Positions 12,011-24,299 of a DNA stretch of 53,020 bases are shown here, piece by piece; position 1 is the stretch's first letter, and every line of letters begins with the position of its first letter. The DNA lies in NCBI GenBank assembly GCA_004325065.1, contig PITI01000006.1, positions 1 to 53,020 on the forward strand, in the 5' to 3' direction. The stretch comes from Hamiltosporidium magnivora. Lineage: Eukaryota; Microsporidia; Dubosqiidae. The notes under the pieces are model-generated. The model was not told the DNA's origin and made no database searches. It was given only the letters and a program-made list of their open reading frames with translations. The position numbers and the translations under genes are program-made.

Positions 12011-14200
12011 TATATTACTTATAGATATCATAGACTTATATTACTTAAATAAAGTTATATATTAAAGATTAAATTTTTTAAAATATTTTATTAAATAAAA
12101 TTCTGGTTTTAAATTCTTTATAATTTTTACATTTTCTCAGCTTTTTTAACCAAAGTAGTTTCTTCTTTAGAATCCAGCTTTTCATTTATGTTTATCCTAA
12201 GTTCATCTATCGTAGTTCCTCCCTTTTGAAAAAATTTAAAAAATAAATATTTAAACTATTTTATTTTCGAAAAGAAATTGAATATTCATCTCATACAAAA
12301 AAGAAAGCCAAAAAGAATAAAATAATATGACATCTAAAGTTTAAGAAGGCAAAAGTTTCCATTAATAAGCTTGGATAGCATTCTATATTTAAATCAACCC
12401 CACCTATACTTTTAGAATTTAAAAAAAAGAAATTGCTCATGTAAAATCAAATTATTATTTTAAATAACCTCCAAATCTTAAAGAAAATTTATATTAAAGC
12501 AAAAATAAATACCAATAGATTATTATTTAGATAATTCTTTTTATATCTATGATTTTATAGTAATATTCTTTTATTTTAAAAATTTTAAATTCAATACAAA
12601 AATACCTAAAAATTTATAAAAAAATTCATTTTTGCAAGTTTAGAAGAGTAAAATTCTTTTAAAATAAGATGAACAATATAATTAAATTTTGAATTAATAT
12701 TTAGTTTTTTTATGTTTATAGTTTACGAACAGCATTTTTGTCTGCTGAGAGCATTATTTTCACCAAACCCCACTTGTCCCCGTCTTTAAGTTTTTTTGAG
12801 TTTTTTTCTTGAAAAAAGAAGCCTAGAATGAATGCTATTTTAATTTTAATATAGATTTTCAAATAAGGAATATGCTGTAGTTGAATTTATCAAAGAAATA
12901 TTTGTATAATCATAGATTTGGACAAATTTATTATGTTAAAGGCAATTGAAAATTCCCGATTCTAACAGACTTAAATTAAAAATTTATGATATATGAATAA
13001 AAATATACTTTATTTGTTTTAAATATATTTTTTGGTTGAAACTAGATGAAAAATAATATATATAGCTTACATTCATGATTTCTATACTATTGGTTTTCTA
13101 ATTGCTGTAATTTGTTCGTATAAGATAGATTTGTATTTTTTCAATCCTGTAATACAGGCAATACATATTATCATTAATTTAACATTTCTATCAGGGTTTA
13201 CAGACAAAAATTCCTTAATTGCATTTAAAAACAAAAGAAACGCATTATATAGGTAACTAGGAAACTTTCTTTAGCATGACTTATTCTGTCTACTTTATTT
13301 TAGTAACGATTTTTAAAATTAGAAAACTTCTTTTGAATTAATGACACCAAAGACTGAATACTTTGCAGATTTAGAAGAAAACATATTCGATAAATACATA
13401 GTAAAAATATTTTGCAATATAACGACAAAAATGTGTTTTTCTAGTATATTATACCAAAGACAATAAAACGATAAATCCTAACATTTTTTTTAATATTTTA
13501 ATTTTTTTAATAGATTTACTTGAAGCGATAAATGTTAGATTTGATAATATTATTTAGAATTTAAACTAATCTAATTTACATATTACCAACGCAAAAGTGT
13601 AGATAATAAAAGGAATTTTAAAACATTCAATGTATTTTTTTTTTGTTAAAATATTTTATGTTTTTATTTTAGTTCTACATAGCTTATATGTATATGGAGA
13701 TATTCATCTATGAAAATCTTAAAAATCATAATAACAAGACTTTCAGACCGGTTTATTACTAGCAAATTTTATAAAACTGTTAGAATAATTCATAAGTTAT
13801 TGTACACTTATTCTCAATATTCAGGACTAGCGGATTTTTTAAAATAAATTTCTAAGCCAAAAAACTTGCAAAGAGCTTATTATATTTTATCTCTGTCTGT
13901 TTGTTAAAATGAAAATATTTTTTTTGATTTAAATAAAATTGATGATTAATTTATCTGTTTTTTTAATCAAATTTTATTTTTAAAGTGTCAAAATATAAGA
14001 TTAAAATGCCAAAATAATCAACAACGGCTGATTTAACTGATCAATTTTAGCAGATTTAGAGATGTCAAGTATATTTCAATAAGTTTCCGTAAGAAATGAT
14101 CACGAATTTCGACATTTTACAAGAATGTTCAAAACATGTACCGCCGATGAAATTCCAAAGTTTAGATAGCCAGCCACTGATACATCAATCTAGGATAAAA
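12011..14200. other. Gene desert with small GC-richer patches
   Basis: Most is AT-rich without genes. A GC-richer patch at about 12721-12785 (containing ACCAAACCCCACTTGTCCCC) and another at about 14030-14200 stand out from the background. I cannot assign either to a gene or repeat. Confidence 0.45.
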
Positions 14201-14204
14201 AAAT

Positions 14205-14234
14205 AGCTACGTGGAGGGTGTACTTCCAGTAGCT
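14205..14234 (+). repeat. Strong imperfect hairpin, 12-bp stem
   Basis: AGCTAC (14205-14210) pairs with GTAGCT (14229-14234). After a bulged G at 14211, TGGAGG (14212-14217) pairs with CTTCCA (14223-14228) with one G-U pair. The loop is GTGTA. In DNA this AT-rich, a stem with this much G and C is unusual. It could be part of a small structured RNA or an element relic; the sequence does not say which. Confidence 0.55.
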
Positions 14235-14239
14235 TTGTA

Positions 14240-15480
14240 TTCAAATGCTTACACTACCATGTAATTATATATTTGTCACTTTAGTAAATGAAAATTTGAA
14301 TTTTATTATATTTGGTCTGGTTTCAAATAAAAAATTTGTTGACATTATTCGTTTGAGTTTAAACATATAGGCTCGAGACTTTCTATGTGTTTGAACTATA
14401 AATAGCTTAAAAATCAATACGATCTGTTTTTTCATTAGAATAACAAAGCAGTTAATTTTAAGGAAAATTTTCATTTTATTTTTTTTACAAATACTAAAAT
14501 TTTTGATCTCAAAAATTACATCCTAAAAGATGATACCGAAGTAAATGCGTATCATAACTTCCGCAATTCATATTTTAGATTTATAAAATTTTTATTTCAG
14601 AAATCTTCTTAACTTGACTAGTTATATAGAAAGATATATAGATAAGATTAATTTATATGTATGAAAATTGTAGCTGATTTAAATTATATCATTTACCAAA
14701 AAGTTCTGAAAAACCTGGAATTTTCTATGGCATGATCAGTTTAATAAACGCATGTATAAAATTTTTTGCATTCATACGTTATATCCATAGACTTTCCTGC
14801 GTAAAGCAACTCGGATTCGCCACACTTTTTCATTTTTTTTCTTATGACCCTAATAATTAGATATTTAAAATTATGTCTTAGACTAAAAAAATCAGCATAA
14901 CATACAAGATTTTATAAATTGGTATATATTTATTACTTAATTTAAATAGATAAATCTTAATCGTTTTTTAATCATATCTGAAGCTAATTTTACTAAGAGA
15001 GCTTACGAAACATAAAGTATTCTTTCGAAGTTGTTTATTTTCTAAGAATCTAAATTTTTTAAATAATTATATTTACAGAACTTTATTTATAGTATTCATT
15101 TTTTTTAGCAAAGAAAAAACTTTATGATACTAAAAGAGTTCAAATATATTTTGAATACGAATAACCGCGTTTTTTTACGCTTTATTTTTAAGAGATATTA
15201 TTTTTTTAATTGCCTAAATTTAAAATTTTATTTTGTTTTTAGAAGGAGAATTTATAAATTTTGTTAAAATAAATATAATCTTTGTACCTGATCTATATGT
15301 ATCTTTGGATTTGCAGGTGAGATATATGTGATTATTCAGTTTGAGTCTTTTCTACTTTGGTGTAAATGGAAATTAGAATAATAATTATCAACAAATAAAA
15401 TTGGATTATCCAGAAGCGACTTAGTAAATTGGTTTGTAAAATTTCGTTACTTATTTCTGTAAGTAAAAAAGATTTAAAAA
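14240..15480. other. Gene desert
   Basis: AT-rich sequence with chance-length open frames only. Nothing else is seen. Confidence 0.5.
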
Positions 15481-15487
15481 AAATCAA

Positions 15488-17500
15488 ATGTATCTACTCA
15501 ACTTATACTTATTAAATGCTTATGTTTATGTGTCAAAAAAAATTAGTCGAAAATATATAAGCGGAAACGAAAGGATGGATATAAATGAAGGGAAAACTAA
15601 TGTTCTAACTCTGTCTAATCCTAAAAAAAGACATTTAAATGGAACAACACAGATAACACACAAAACTGTAAGCTTAACAAACACCCAACAGGATTCTTTT
15701 CCTCCCTAGATAAAGTCTTTGTTTAAAAGTCGCTAATTTAAATGGCAAATTCTTGCACTCAGTCATTACATATGAACCATTAAAATTATTTTAGAAAATG
15801 TCGAGTCATTAGTTCATCTTTATAAATTGCCTCAGATATACTTTTAGATATGTCAATAAAAATTTAAAGAAAACCTACGAAAGGTTTGCTACGAAATTAT
15901 CTGTTTCTAAAATATAAAGTTAATATACAGCTTCAGTGTCATCATTGCATAAAAATATAAAAAAATGGAGATTAAAAGATTATATTAGCCCGGTACCGTA
16001 ACAAGTAAAATTTTAAGTATCTAACAGAAAATATTTTCTGACTTATACATGTTCGTCGTTAACATTTTGAAATAATTATGCAGGTAAAACAAATTCATCT
16101 TGGAAGAAAATCGAAGGGCAATTTTCCAACCCATCAACTTTAATACGAAATTGTAGATAAAAACTTGCTAGGATGTCTTAATCGAATATGTAGTGTATAT
16201 GTAGACTCATACATGCATTTGATATTTATGAAAGTGTGAATATCCTATAAAATGCTCAGGTTGTTATGATAAGCTTTCATTAAGAAAAGTTTAAATTTGT
16301 ATGTAAAAAATAGAAACTAAATTACATAACTCTACTTTTCATAGAGTTTTCTTATTACCTATAGGTAAATATATTCGGTCGTTAGATAGTAAATCTTAAG
16401 ACGAATATGCATTTTTTTTAATAATTAAACGTATCATTGATCTTTCTAAAGTCTTAGTAAAAATCATAGCTTTTAGGTGTCTTTGCAAAAGTTTTTAGAT
16501 TTTGGAAGTATAAACTATCATTATAAAAATCAGATCATAGATTTATTCTAAAAGCTGCAACACCCAAGATCTTTTTATATGCTAAACTCCGCATATTTGT
16601 CTAAAAATGTAGTCAGTTGTAATTTTCTTGAGCATAAATGCAGAAGTTCAACATAATTATTATTATCTAATACTATTCGTACAGGAAAATTTTTTAGCTC
16701 TTTGTAACAATTATTTTTAGAATATCTTCATTAGCTTTCAGATAAAAAGAATGCTGAAATTGATAATAAAAAATATCTTTCCATAAAGCAACATTTAAAC
16801 AATATATTTGTACTTTTTTATAAGTTTTACACAAAAAGAACTTAAACTGTCAGATTCTACTGTCGTTTGTCTCGAATCTCTAATGGCATACTACAAAAAG
16901 GGCTTTGCTTACAAATAAATCACTTCTCTATTCAACTACAAGTTATTGCAAAGAGTTAGAAATACATTTTTTAATTTATGAGACAACTGCAAGAAAATTG
17001 CTATAGCTACAAAATCAAAACGTGTAAGAGATTAGCAAGAAATTAGGAAGCAATCATAAATTTTGAAGTTAACAAAAATATAAAAACGGCTTCTAAGCGA
17101 CATAGATGGATGTCAAAAAAGTATAGGGAATATATGCTTGCATATCGATGAATATTTTGACAACTTTGATTATATTTTTGCATGTTATGTTTCGCTTTAA
17201 CAAAAATTTCTGTTTTTAGAACAACACGAAACAAAATATAAATATCCTCGTAGTATTCTAGATTCTCTGTTTAACTTCTTATATCTAGGGTTAAGGGTTA
17301 TTTTTCTGCCGCAAAATTTCAGGCAAATGAGATGTAGTCATAAGACAAGCTTAAATCCGATGTAAAAAATTATTCTAAATTTCGAATTAAATTAGGTATA
17401 AGACATCTGATTTTCCAGCAGAATTTAAGTTTCGAGCCGTATCTCGACCATAAAAATGCCATAGAAACTCGCAAACGAAATATAACTATTGAATGTTTAA
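15488..17500 (+). pseudogene. Possible decayed coding region with signal-peptide-like start
   Basis: A forward frame starts with ATG at 15488 and a hydrophobic N-terminus (MYLLNLYLLNAYVYVS), then runs 73 codons to its first stop. The same frame stays protein-like to about 17500 without an obvious frameshift. It has about 41 stops in about 667 codons, against roughly 53 expected. Its longest later run is 54 codons (about 17195-17360). A similar stretch in another frame follows at 17780-18720. It may be a dead gene for a secreted protein, but the stop depletion is modest and no family is recognised. The minus-strand open frame at 17043-17234 is a shadow. Confidence 0.28.
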
Positions 17501-17556
17501 TTTACATGGTAGATATAAACACTTTCGGTAAATAAAGTATATATAAAATATTATCG

Positions 17557-17572
17557 GCGATGAAGCCATCGC
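17557..17572 (+). repeat. Perfect 6-bp GC-rich inverted repeat
   Basis: GCGATG and CATCGC flank an AAGC loop. It is short but GC-rich for this background. No function is inferred. Confidence 0.35.
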
Positions 17573-18724
17573 TTTCCTCTAAATATCCAGAGTCATAATC
17601 ATAAAAATATGTGTATTATAAAATATCCACACCATACTGCAAAAGTGTAGAAAAAGAACAAAATATTGCTTTACATGCGCTAAAGGCTAAAAATTAAGTT
17701 TTGTGTGACCAATCATTCAATTCAGACACTAATATGATTTTTTATGAGAAAACGTTACGCTTCATATCTGTTGAAGGGCATAGGTATTTAACAGATATTT
17801 CTGCTTTAAACAAATCTTGATATTCCAGAGTAATTCTAAATTTTTGAAACACACAACAAAAACCAAAAGAGCAAGTGGAGTAAGCCACTCCGAATTGAAA
17901 TTTTCTGCTAAAATGAGCTTTTATTTTATGAAAAGTATCAGAAAGAATTTAATCCGAAACAAATCCAAAATTATTTGCGATTTCACTCAACGTTTATCAA
18001 CAAAAGAGCGGATTCGTATAGAATAAAAAAGTTTTACGGGATGCAATTAGACAATTTCAAACAAGCTATAAATAGATTATATAACACTTCTTATAAGAAT
18101 CTATAAACATAAGCAAATTTGGCTTAGATATTTATCGAAATAAAAGATTACGAATAAAGATACTTAATTGAGGTATTTAGCAGTAAAAATACGAAAATAA
18201 TACACATAACAAAATGATTAATTTGTTAAGACCCTTTTAAGCTGAAAATTTAAGGATTATTGGAAAACATGAAGATCATCCCGACTTTGTTTAATGAAGA
18301 TAGAAAAGAAGCAGAGCGTAAAATATAAACAGAACAGAGATATCTCATATAGTTTCAGTTAAATATAAAAATATCTTGTTCGTATGCAAAAATTATGCTC
18401 ATCTAAACCTCTTCGGTTTATAATTTTATTCAGGTGATGTATTAGATCTTACGACAGATTTAAGAATAATCAAAATACCAAAAATATGAACAAGTGGCTT
18501 TAAAAGAAAGCTTGATAAGTAATTGCAGATGTGGCGGCTAAAGTTTTTATTAGAATGTTGCACAAGATCTTATATACGTCGCAAAAACACCATAAAACCA
18601 TAGTTTCAAATTAATTATCTCTATTAAACTAATTTTACTGTTTGATATAGAAAAAACCGTGGTTTTGGCGCAAAAAAAAAGTATTATAACTTTTTGCCAA
18701 ATTTGCTACATGATATTTTATTTC

Positions 18725-19723
18725 CTTTTTTGTTTATATTTGTGTGTCAAAAGAGCAAAAATGACAAATATAGGTACGAAAGAGAATATGTTATGCGACG
18801 ATTCAAAAAAATTCATAAGACTAGATGACTTTTGAAGAATGTCTATCTCTATAATTCAATTTAATATTTTTAGCTTTTCAGTAAAAATTCGACACTTATT
18901 GTAAAATAAATGTTTCCTTAGTTGTATTTGAGTTATATTTTCCAAATCGAATTATGCTAAATTTCCTTTCTTTTTTTAATAGTCATCAGAAAAATCCATA
19001 GTAGAATTATTGTAATAGAAATATCAATATGAAAAAAACTCTAGTTCGCTATTCTTATCGAGTTTCTTTCATAATTCGCAATATACTTTTGTATGTTGAA
19101 TCTACAAATGAGAACAAGGGTTATTTTTATTTCCCGAGCATCTTCTAGAAACCGTCTATTATAAGCCAAAGTTTTTACAAGTTTAATACAGGAAATTTTA
19201 TAGTGAATATTGTTTGGCGCAATAATTACAAACAAAATTTTATTGATACCTACATTAAAATAAAGATATATATTTTTTCTGTAAAAAAAACAAGTGAAAG
19301 TGATATACATACTCTATTCTAGAATCAAGATACATTTATAAATGACCAAATTCATATAAAATCAATGACGCTTACATCAACATTATAATATAGCCTTAGA
19401 TCGAAACATATATTTGCGACAATCAGATTTATATAACAGAAAACTCGTGTTATAAATCTGTCATAATACAATTCATAATTATTGTGCAAATAAATTTGTA
19501 AACTAAATATTAAATTTTATAATTTTTTTAACATAAATGCTAGAAATAAAATTTATAACAATCTATTAGCAAGAGAAAACTCAGGTTTAAGGAAAAAGAA
19601 TTATGATGCTGTATATAGCCAAAAATTATAAAATCGACAAAAATTTTCTATTTGATATTGTTGATATAATTAATGTTTCCCACCATATAGGAAGCAAAAT
19701 TAGCTTGTAGTATTTGAGATTAT
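18725..19723. other. Gene desert
   Basis: AT-rich sequence. The 89-codon minus-strand frame at 19041-19310 is of chance length and carries no recognisable motif. Confidence 0.45.
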
Positions 19724-19899
19724 CTTAAGAGGCGACCAAAAGAAACTGGGCTTGCAGATTGGGCGTAGGGGGCTACACATCCTTAAAAACCACCTTGAAA
19801 CTAAACTCAAAAATCAAACGAACTCACTGGATAGAAACCGATGAAGTGAGATTCTTGAAAATACCAAGGCTTGTGCAGGGGCTTTAGTTAGAGATAAAT
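19724..19899 (+). mobile_element. Dispersed SINE-like repeat, copy C
   Basis: The conserved blocks appear in the same order as in the other copies: AAGAGGCGACCAAAAG, then GGGCGTAGGG, AAAACCACCTTG, GAACTCACTGG and CCAAGGCTTGTGCAGGG. Between the first two blocks, CTG (19746-19748) pairs with CAG (19755-19757) and can be extended by AA/TT around a bulged A. The 3' tail is degraded. It lacks any open frame of note. Divergence from the other copies is high, so it is an old insertion. Confidence 0.8.
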
Positions 19900-22800
19900 G
19901 CATATTATTGCAGAATATTTATGTTTCCTATGTTTTTATAAACATTTACTACGTTTTTTGTTTTTAAACACTCTAAAATACCAATATTCTTTTCGCAAAG
20001 CTAAGGTGCAAAAAACAATGGTTACATTTTAAATGGCTTAAAGGCACTTTTTTTTAAAAGGTAAAAAAATAAAAAGTTTTTTGTACAAAAAAACAAACAT
20101 AGCGCTAAATACATGCGAAAATTTTATTACCCGGTTATTTAATCTAAAACGATAAAATTTTGATGTCGATAATAAATTTGTTAGAAATGAATCATTTCAA
20201 ATGGCTTTTTTATCCAGATAATTCCTTCTTGAATATCATAAAACGAAAGCTATTAATTAAGTGAATTATATAAGATACAATAAGCGCATGGAATGTTGTG
20301 AAAGAAACAAACTGCATTCTATATCTGATTAATTTAATTTAAATATAGTATTTTTATGAACAATGCAGCAGATTCATTTTTTTTTAAATTACATGATGAG
20401 AAAGCAACTATTAAACATAAAACCAGATTAGAAGTAAAATTTAAAGGGCAAAGTCCAACATAAAATGCTCAAGTAAGAAGTTTTTTTTAACTATTTTTTT
20501 AGAAAAAAATAAATTATGGTTAAGATAAATTCAGAAAAACATTAATAAATAAATGCATATTTCGACTTCTTTAAACATTCTTGACTTTTTTAAAATTTAG
20601 TGGATTTAAAAAAAAATTTAGATTCATATGAAACAACCCAAAATTGTATGGTAACAAACAAAATTTTTAAAATGGTTTTATCCGCGAGCCAAGAAATATA
20701 ATTTCTAAAATTTACATTTGTGTTCGTATACGTTTAAACCTCTATATTAAGAATTAACACACAAATAAATTGTTCGCTTTCAATATCTTTATTCCATTCC
20801 ATTACAATCCTAGAAATCATCACACTAAATAATATTGCCGTCGAGAAAAAATACAAATTATTACAAAAATATATTTAAATATAATCTTAGATTCAACTTA
20901 TAGATATGTATTAACAAAAATAATATCAGCTGAAATATATTTTAAATTGTAAATAAATAAATATTTTATAATTTCTTTAGAGCATGATGTTATATATTAC
21001 TATTTTGTAAGAATAATCTGTGTTATGAAAATACGCAACAACTCACAGAAAACCACAATTTATTCGTTTTACTACTTTGAAATCACATGATATATTTTAT
21101 TATAATCGAAAATTTCAAGATAAGATACACCACCTTAAAAATATACAAAGTTCTAAAAAGTTAATATAAACGAAATTTTAGTCAATTTCTTTGCATATTT
21201 TCGGTTTAGTTAGTTATAAATATTAGTTGTAAAACAAGTAACAATTCCAAAGGCTTAAAATCATTTTTTTGGATGTAAAGTTTTACAACTGCGTTTTTTC
21301 TCGTAAAGTCTAAAAACTCTAAAAGAGACATGACTAATTCATGTATGATAAATTGAACGATTTTGACTTAATTTGTAAATTAATTTTCTTAAGATGAAAT
21401 TTACTAAAAAAAAAACAAACAATCTGACGAATATATGTATACTCTGAGAACATTTTAGCAAGATTTTTTTTCGGACCAAAATGGATTTTTGATAAGTAAT
21501 TTAGTTTGTATGAATAACATAAATAGTAGATTTATACTTTAAGTTCGCAGCAGAAGAAAAAATAACAAAAAGCAAATTACGTATTTATTTTAAAATTGAA
21601 AAATGATATCATTTCAACAAATATATGTACTTTATTACAATGGGGTACGAACCGAAGCAACTTATAAAGCCTAAAAATTTCAAATTATTATTAAAAAAAA
21701 TCAAAGTACAAGTAATTGCAGTATAAAAGAGAGTAATTAGAGTTGAAATTTTATATTACAAGGCAAAAACAGATATTTTTACGACAAAGTGAAGTTACAA
21801 ATTCCATTTTAAAATCTTTTGTATAAATAAATTAACAAATTTATAGAACAAATCTTTTTTTTATTTATTTTGATAGCTCTAGCCTGACCTGAATCTTACT
21901 AAATCATATCTGATTCGATTTAATGACTAGAAACTTTATGAGCTATTGATTTAAAATTTAAAAAGGTTATCAGGTATATGATTTCCACAAATAAATGATT
22001 AGATTTATTCTCTAAATAAAAAATTTTTTGCAAATGCCAAAAAATCTTTCACTATACAAAACTAAAGTAAAAGTTCTTTTCTATAATAAATTTTATAACT
22101 GTCAATATTGGAATTCCAGCTTTGCTTAGGTTGTAAAGTTTGAAGTAGATGTTGCATATTTAACAGATTTATTAACATACATGATTTAGTTATATACGAA
22201 AATATGAGATTTTTTAAAGTATATATTTTTAAAAAATTTAAGTACAGTACATGTCAAGAAATGTGTTATAAGAAATTTATTCATGCTTCTATGAAAAATA
22301 AAAAGCTACTAATGAATATTGAAATAATATTTTATTTAGCAATATAACATAGATTTTTATGTTCCATATTTGCTACAAGAAAATATCATCTTTGGTAAAT
22401 ATAAAAAGCCTTTGGCGTATGAATCAAATTTTACACATGCTTATTTTATAAAAATGAGAGATCACATTTTAAGTAGGAATGCAATAAAAAATCATCTATA
22501 TTTATTCCTAAATCACTTCTCGATTTCCTTTTTTTTTTATTTACGAGAAGCTTACATTTTAAGCAGCACCTTAGTTTTATTTGCTAATTATTTGCTAACA
22601 GATATTTTTTATATGTTTTAGATATTTTCTTATAGAAATTTTTTTGTTCGCTTTGCGTATGAAGACAATACCAAAATAACTAATTGTTCAAGATATCTAA
22701 TTCTATTTCATTTACTATGACTATTCTAAAAAGGTTCAATTGCCAATATATTTTCATTCCGAAATACAAAAAAAATTCCGAGCAACTTTACTTACATTTG

Positions 22801-23870
22801 ACCAAGTATTATCAAAAAATCTTTTTTACCTTTAATCTTTGTCATTCTTTCTGATATTAACCAAATGTTCTAGATTTTGGTCTAGTTATTCTTCTATACC
22901 TCTATTTCAAGGCTAAAAATATCGATATGCAAACAGCAATTCTGGTATTTCTATAGATACAAATAGCAAGCGCTGAAGCTGTATGCTTTAATGCATCAAA
23001 ACATTATTACCAAACTTGATATTTTTTTATTTATTATATAAGTTACTAACCAGAAATTGTTTTTTTATTCCTAAACAATTTAAATCTTTAGACGCATAAA
23101 AATTCAATTTAAATTGCATATCCGCAAATCTAATTCAATTGAAAAAGCACATAGCAGAGAATAAACCAAACAAGCTAATTTAAATATTTTTATTTCTATT
23201 TGTATCGCAGAAAAAAGCAGAATCCATCAGTTTAAGATAATTTCTTTTATTCTTAAACAAAAATACGTTGTGAAAATTCATTTTTAAATAATTCATATAA
23301 TATTTCATTTTATTAACTAAAACAAACCTCGCTATATATACGTTTGTTTACAGGTAGGCATCGACTGAATTAAAACACAATTATTCAATAATAACATAAC
23401 AAATTTTAGTTATTACTTAAATTTATGATTATACAAGTAAGATACAAATCTACAAGCGAGTTTTCGTATAACATCTATAAAAAAATATCAAAAAGAATTG
23501 TTTACCCGATAATTGGCTTAATTTGTATCCAATATGTTAACCTAATACACACATTCGAGTATATTCCGCACCAAAATATATGTTATAAAACAGAATTTGA
23601 TTTTATATTGCTTTAGCTCATGTGTTGTAACCTTTAAAGAATTATCTGATATATTTTAACAACATCTAAAATTTGTTTGAGCAGGGCACAGCGTTCATTT
23701 AGTAAAAACAAATAACCGATTATCTATCTTGGTACTAATACAACAATATAACTTCGAATTGAATTTAATCCAAAAGATACAAAACACGCGAGGATTGACT
23801 GAAGTTCGCGCATAATTAAAAGGTATGCAAATTTCAGAATTCACGGCCTAAAATAGCAAAGCACTTTGTT
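19900..23870. other. Gene desert
   Basis: About 4 kb of AT-rich DNA with no gene, RNA or repeat copy that I can support. The 83-codon frame at 22370-22621 and the 63-codon frame at 23425-23616 are within chance length and have no motif. Confidence 0.5.
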
Positions 23871-23877
23871 TTTTTCC

Positions 23878-23894
23878 TGCCATTCACAATGGCA
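23878..23894 (+). repeat. Perfect 7-bp hairpin
   Basis: TGCCATT and AATGGCA are separated by only CAC. The surrounding 23.68-24.23 kb is slightly GC-richer and reads protein-like for short forward runs, but its stops are as frequent as expected. I leave the hairpin unassigned. Confidence 0.4.
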
Positions 23895-24299
23895 ACATAC
23901 ATTAACTAATTAAGCATATAAGACAAAATCAAAAGGTTCTTAATACAGTCGTACACTACTATGCTTTTACCACGAGCCATCTATTTATATTATCAAAGCT
24001 CTTTGTTAAACATAAAGAAAGCGAGTTCGAGTTCAGTCTATTTAGTTAATTACATAAATATTGCATTTTAAAAAAACATATTACGCGTTGAACATTTGAA
24101 TTAAGGCAAAACTGCTATGTTCGAGCAAAACCTATGCCAGATACTACTAATATGTCTGATTAGCATAATATGCCAAACCTTTTTTTTTCATAATCGTATT
24201 TTATTCATTAAGCAATAACTAGACTGATTTCGTAGATAATTAATTACAGCTAAAATCGTTAAATGACTAATCCATAATCCAATAAAAGATCTACAAAAT

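Noticed and set aside
17287..17300. AGGGTTAAGGGTTA, telomere-like.
   Set aside because: Two imperfect units only, with no array around them.
23680..24290. Slightly GC-richer forward stretch with runs of 37-49 open codons.
   Set aside because: The number of stops in the frame equals the chance expectation.
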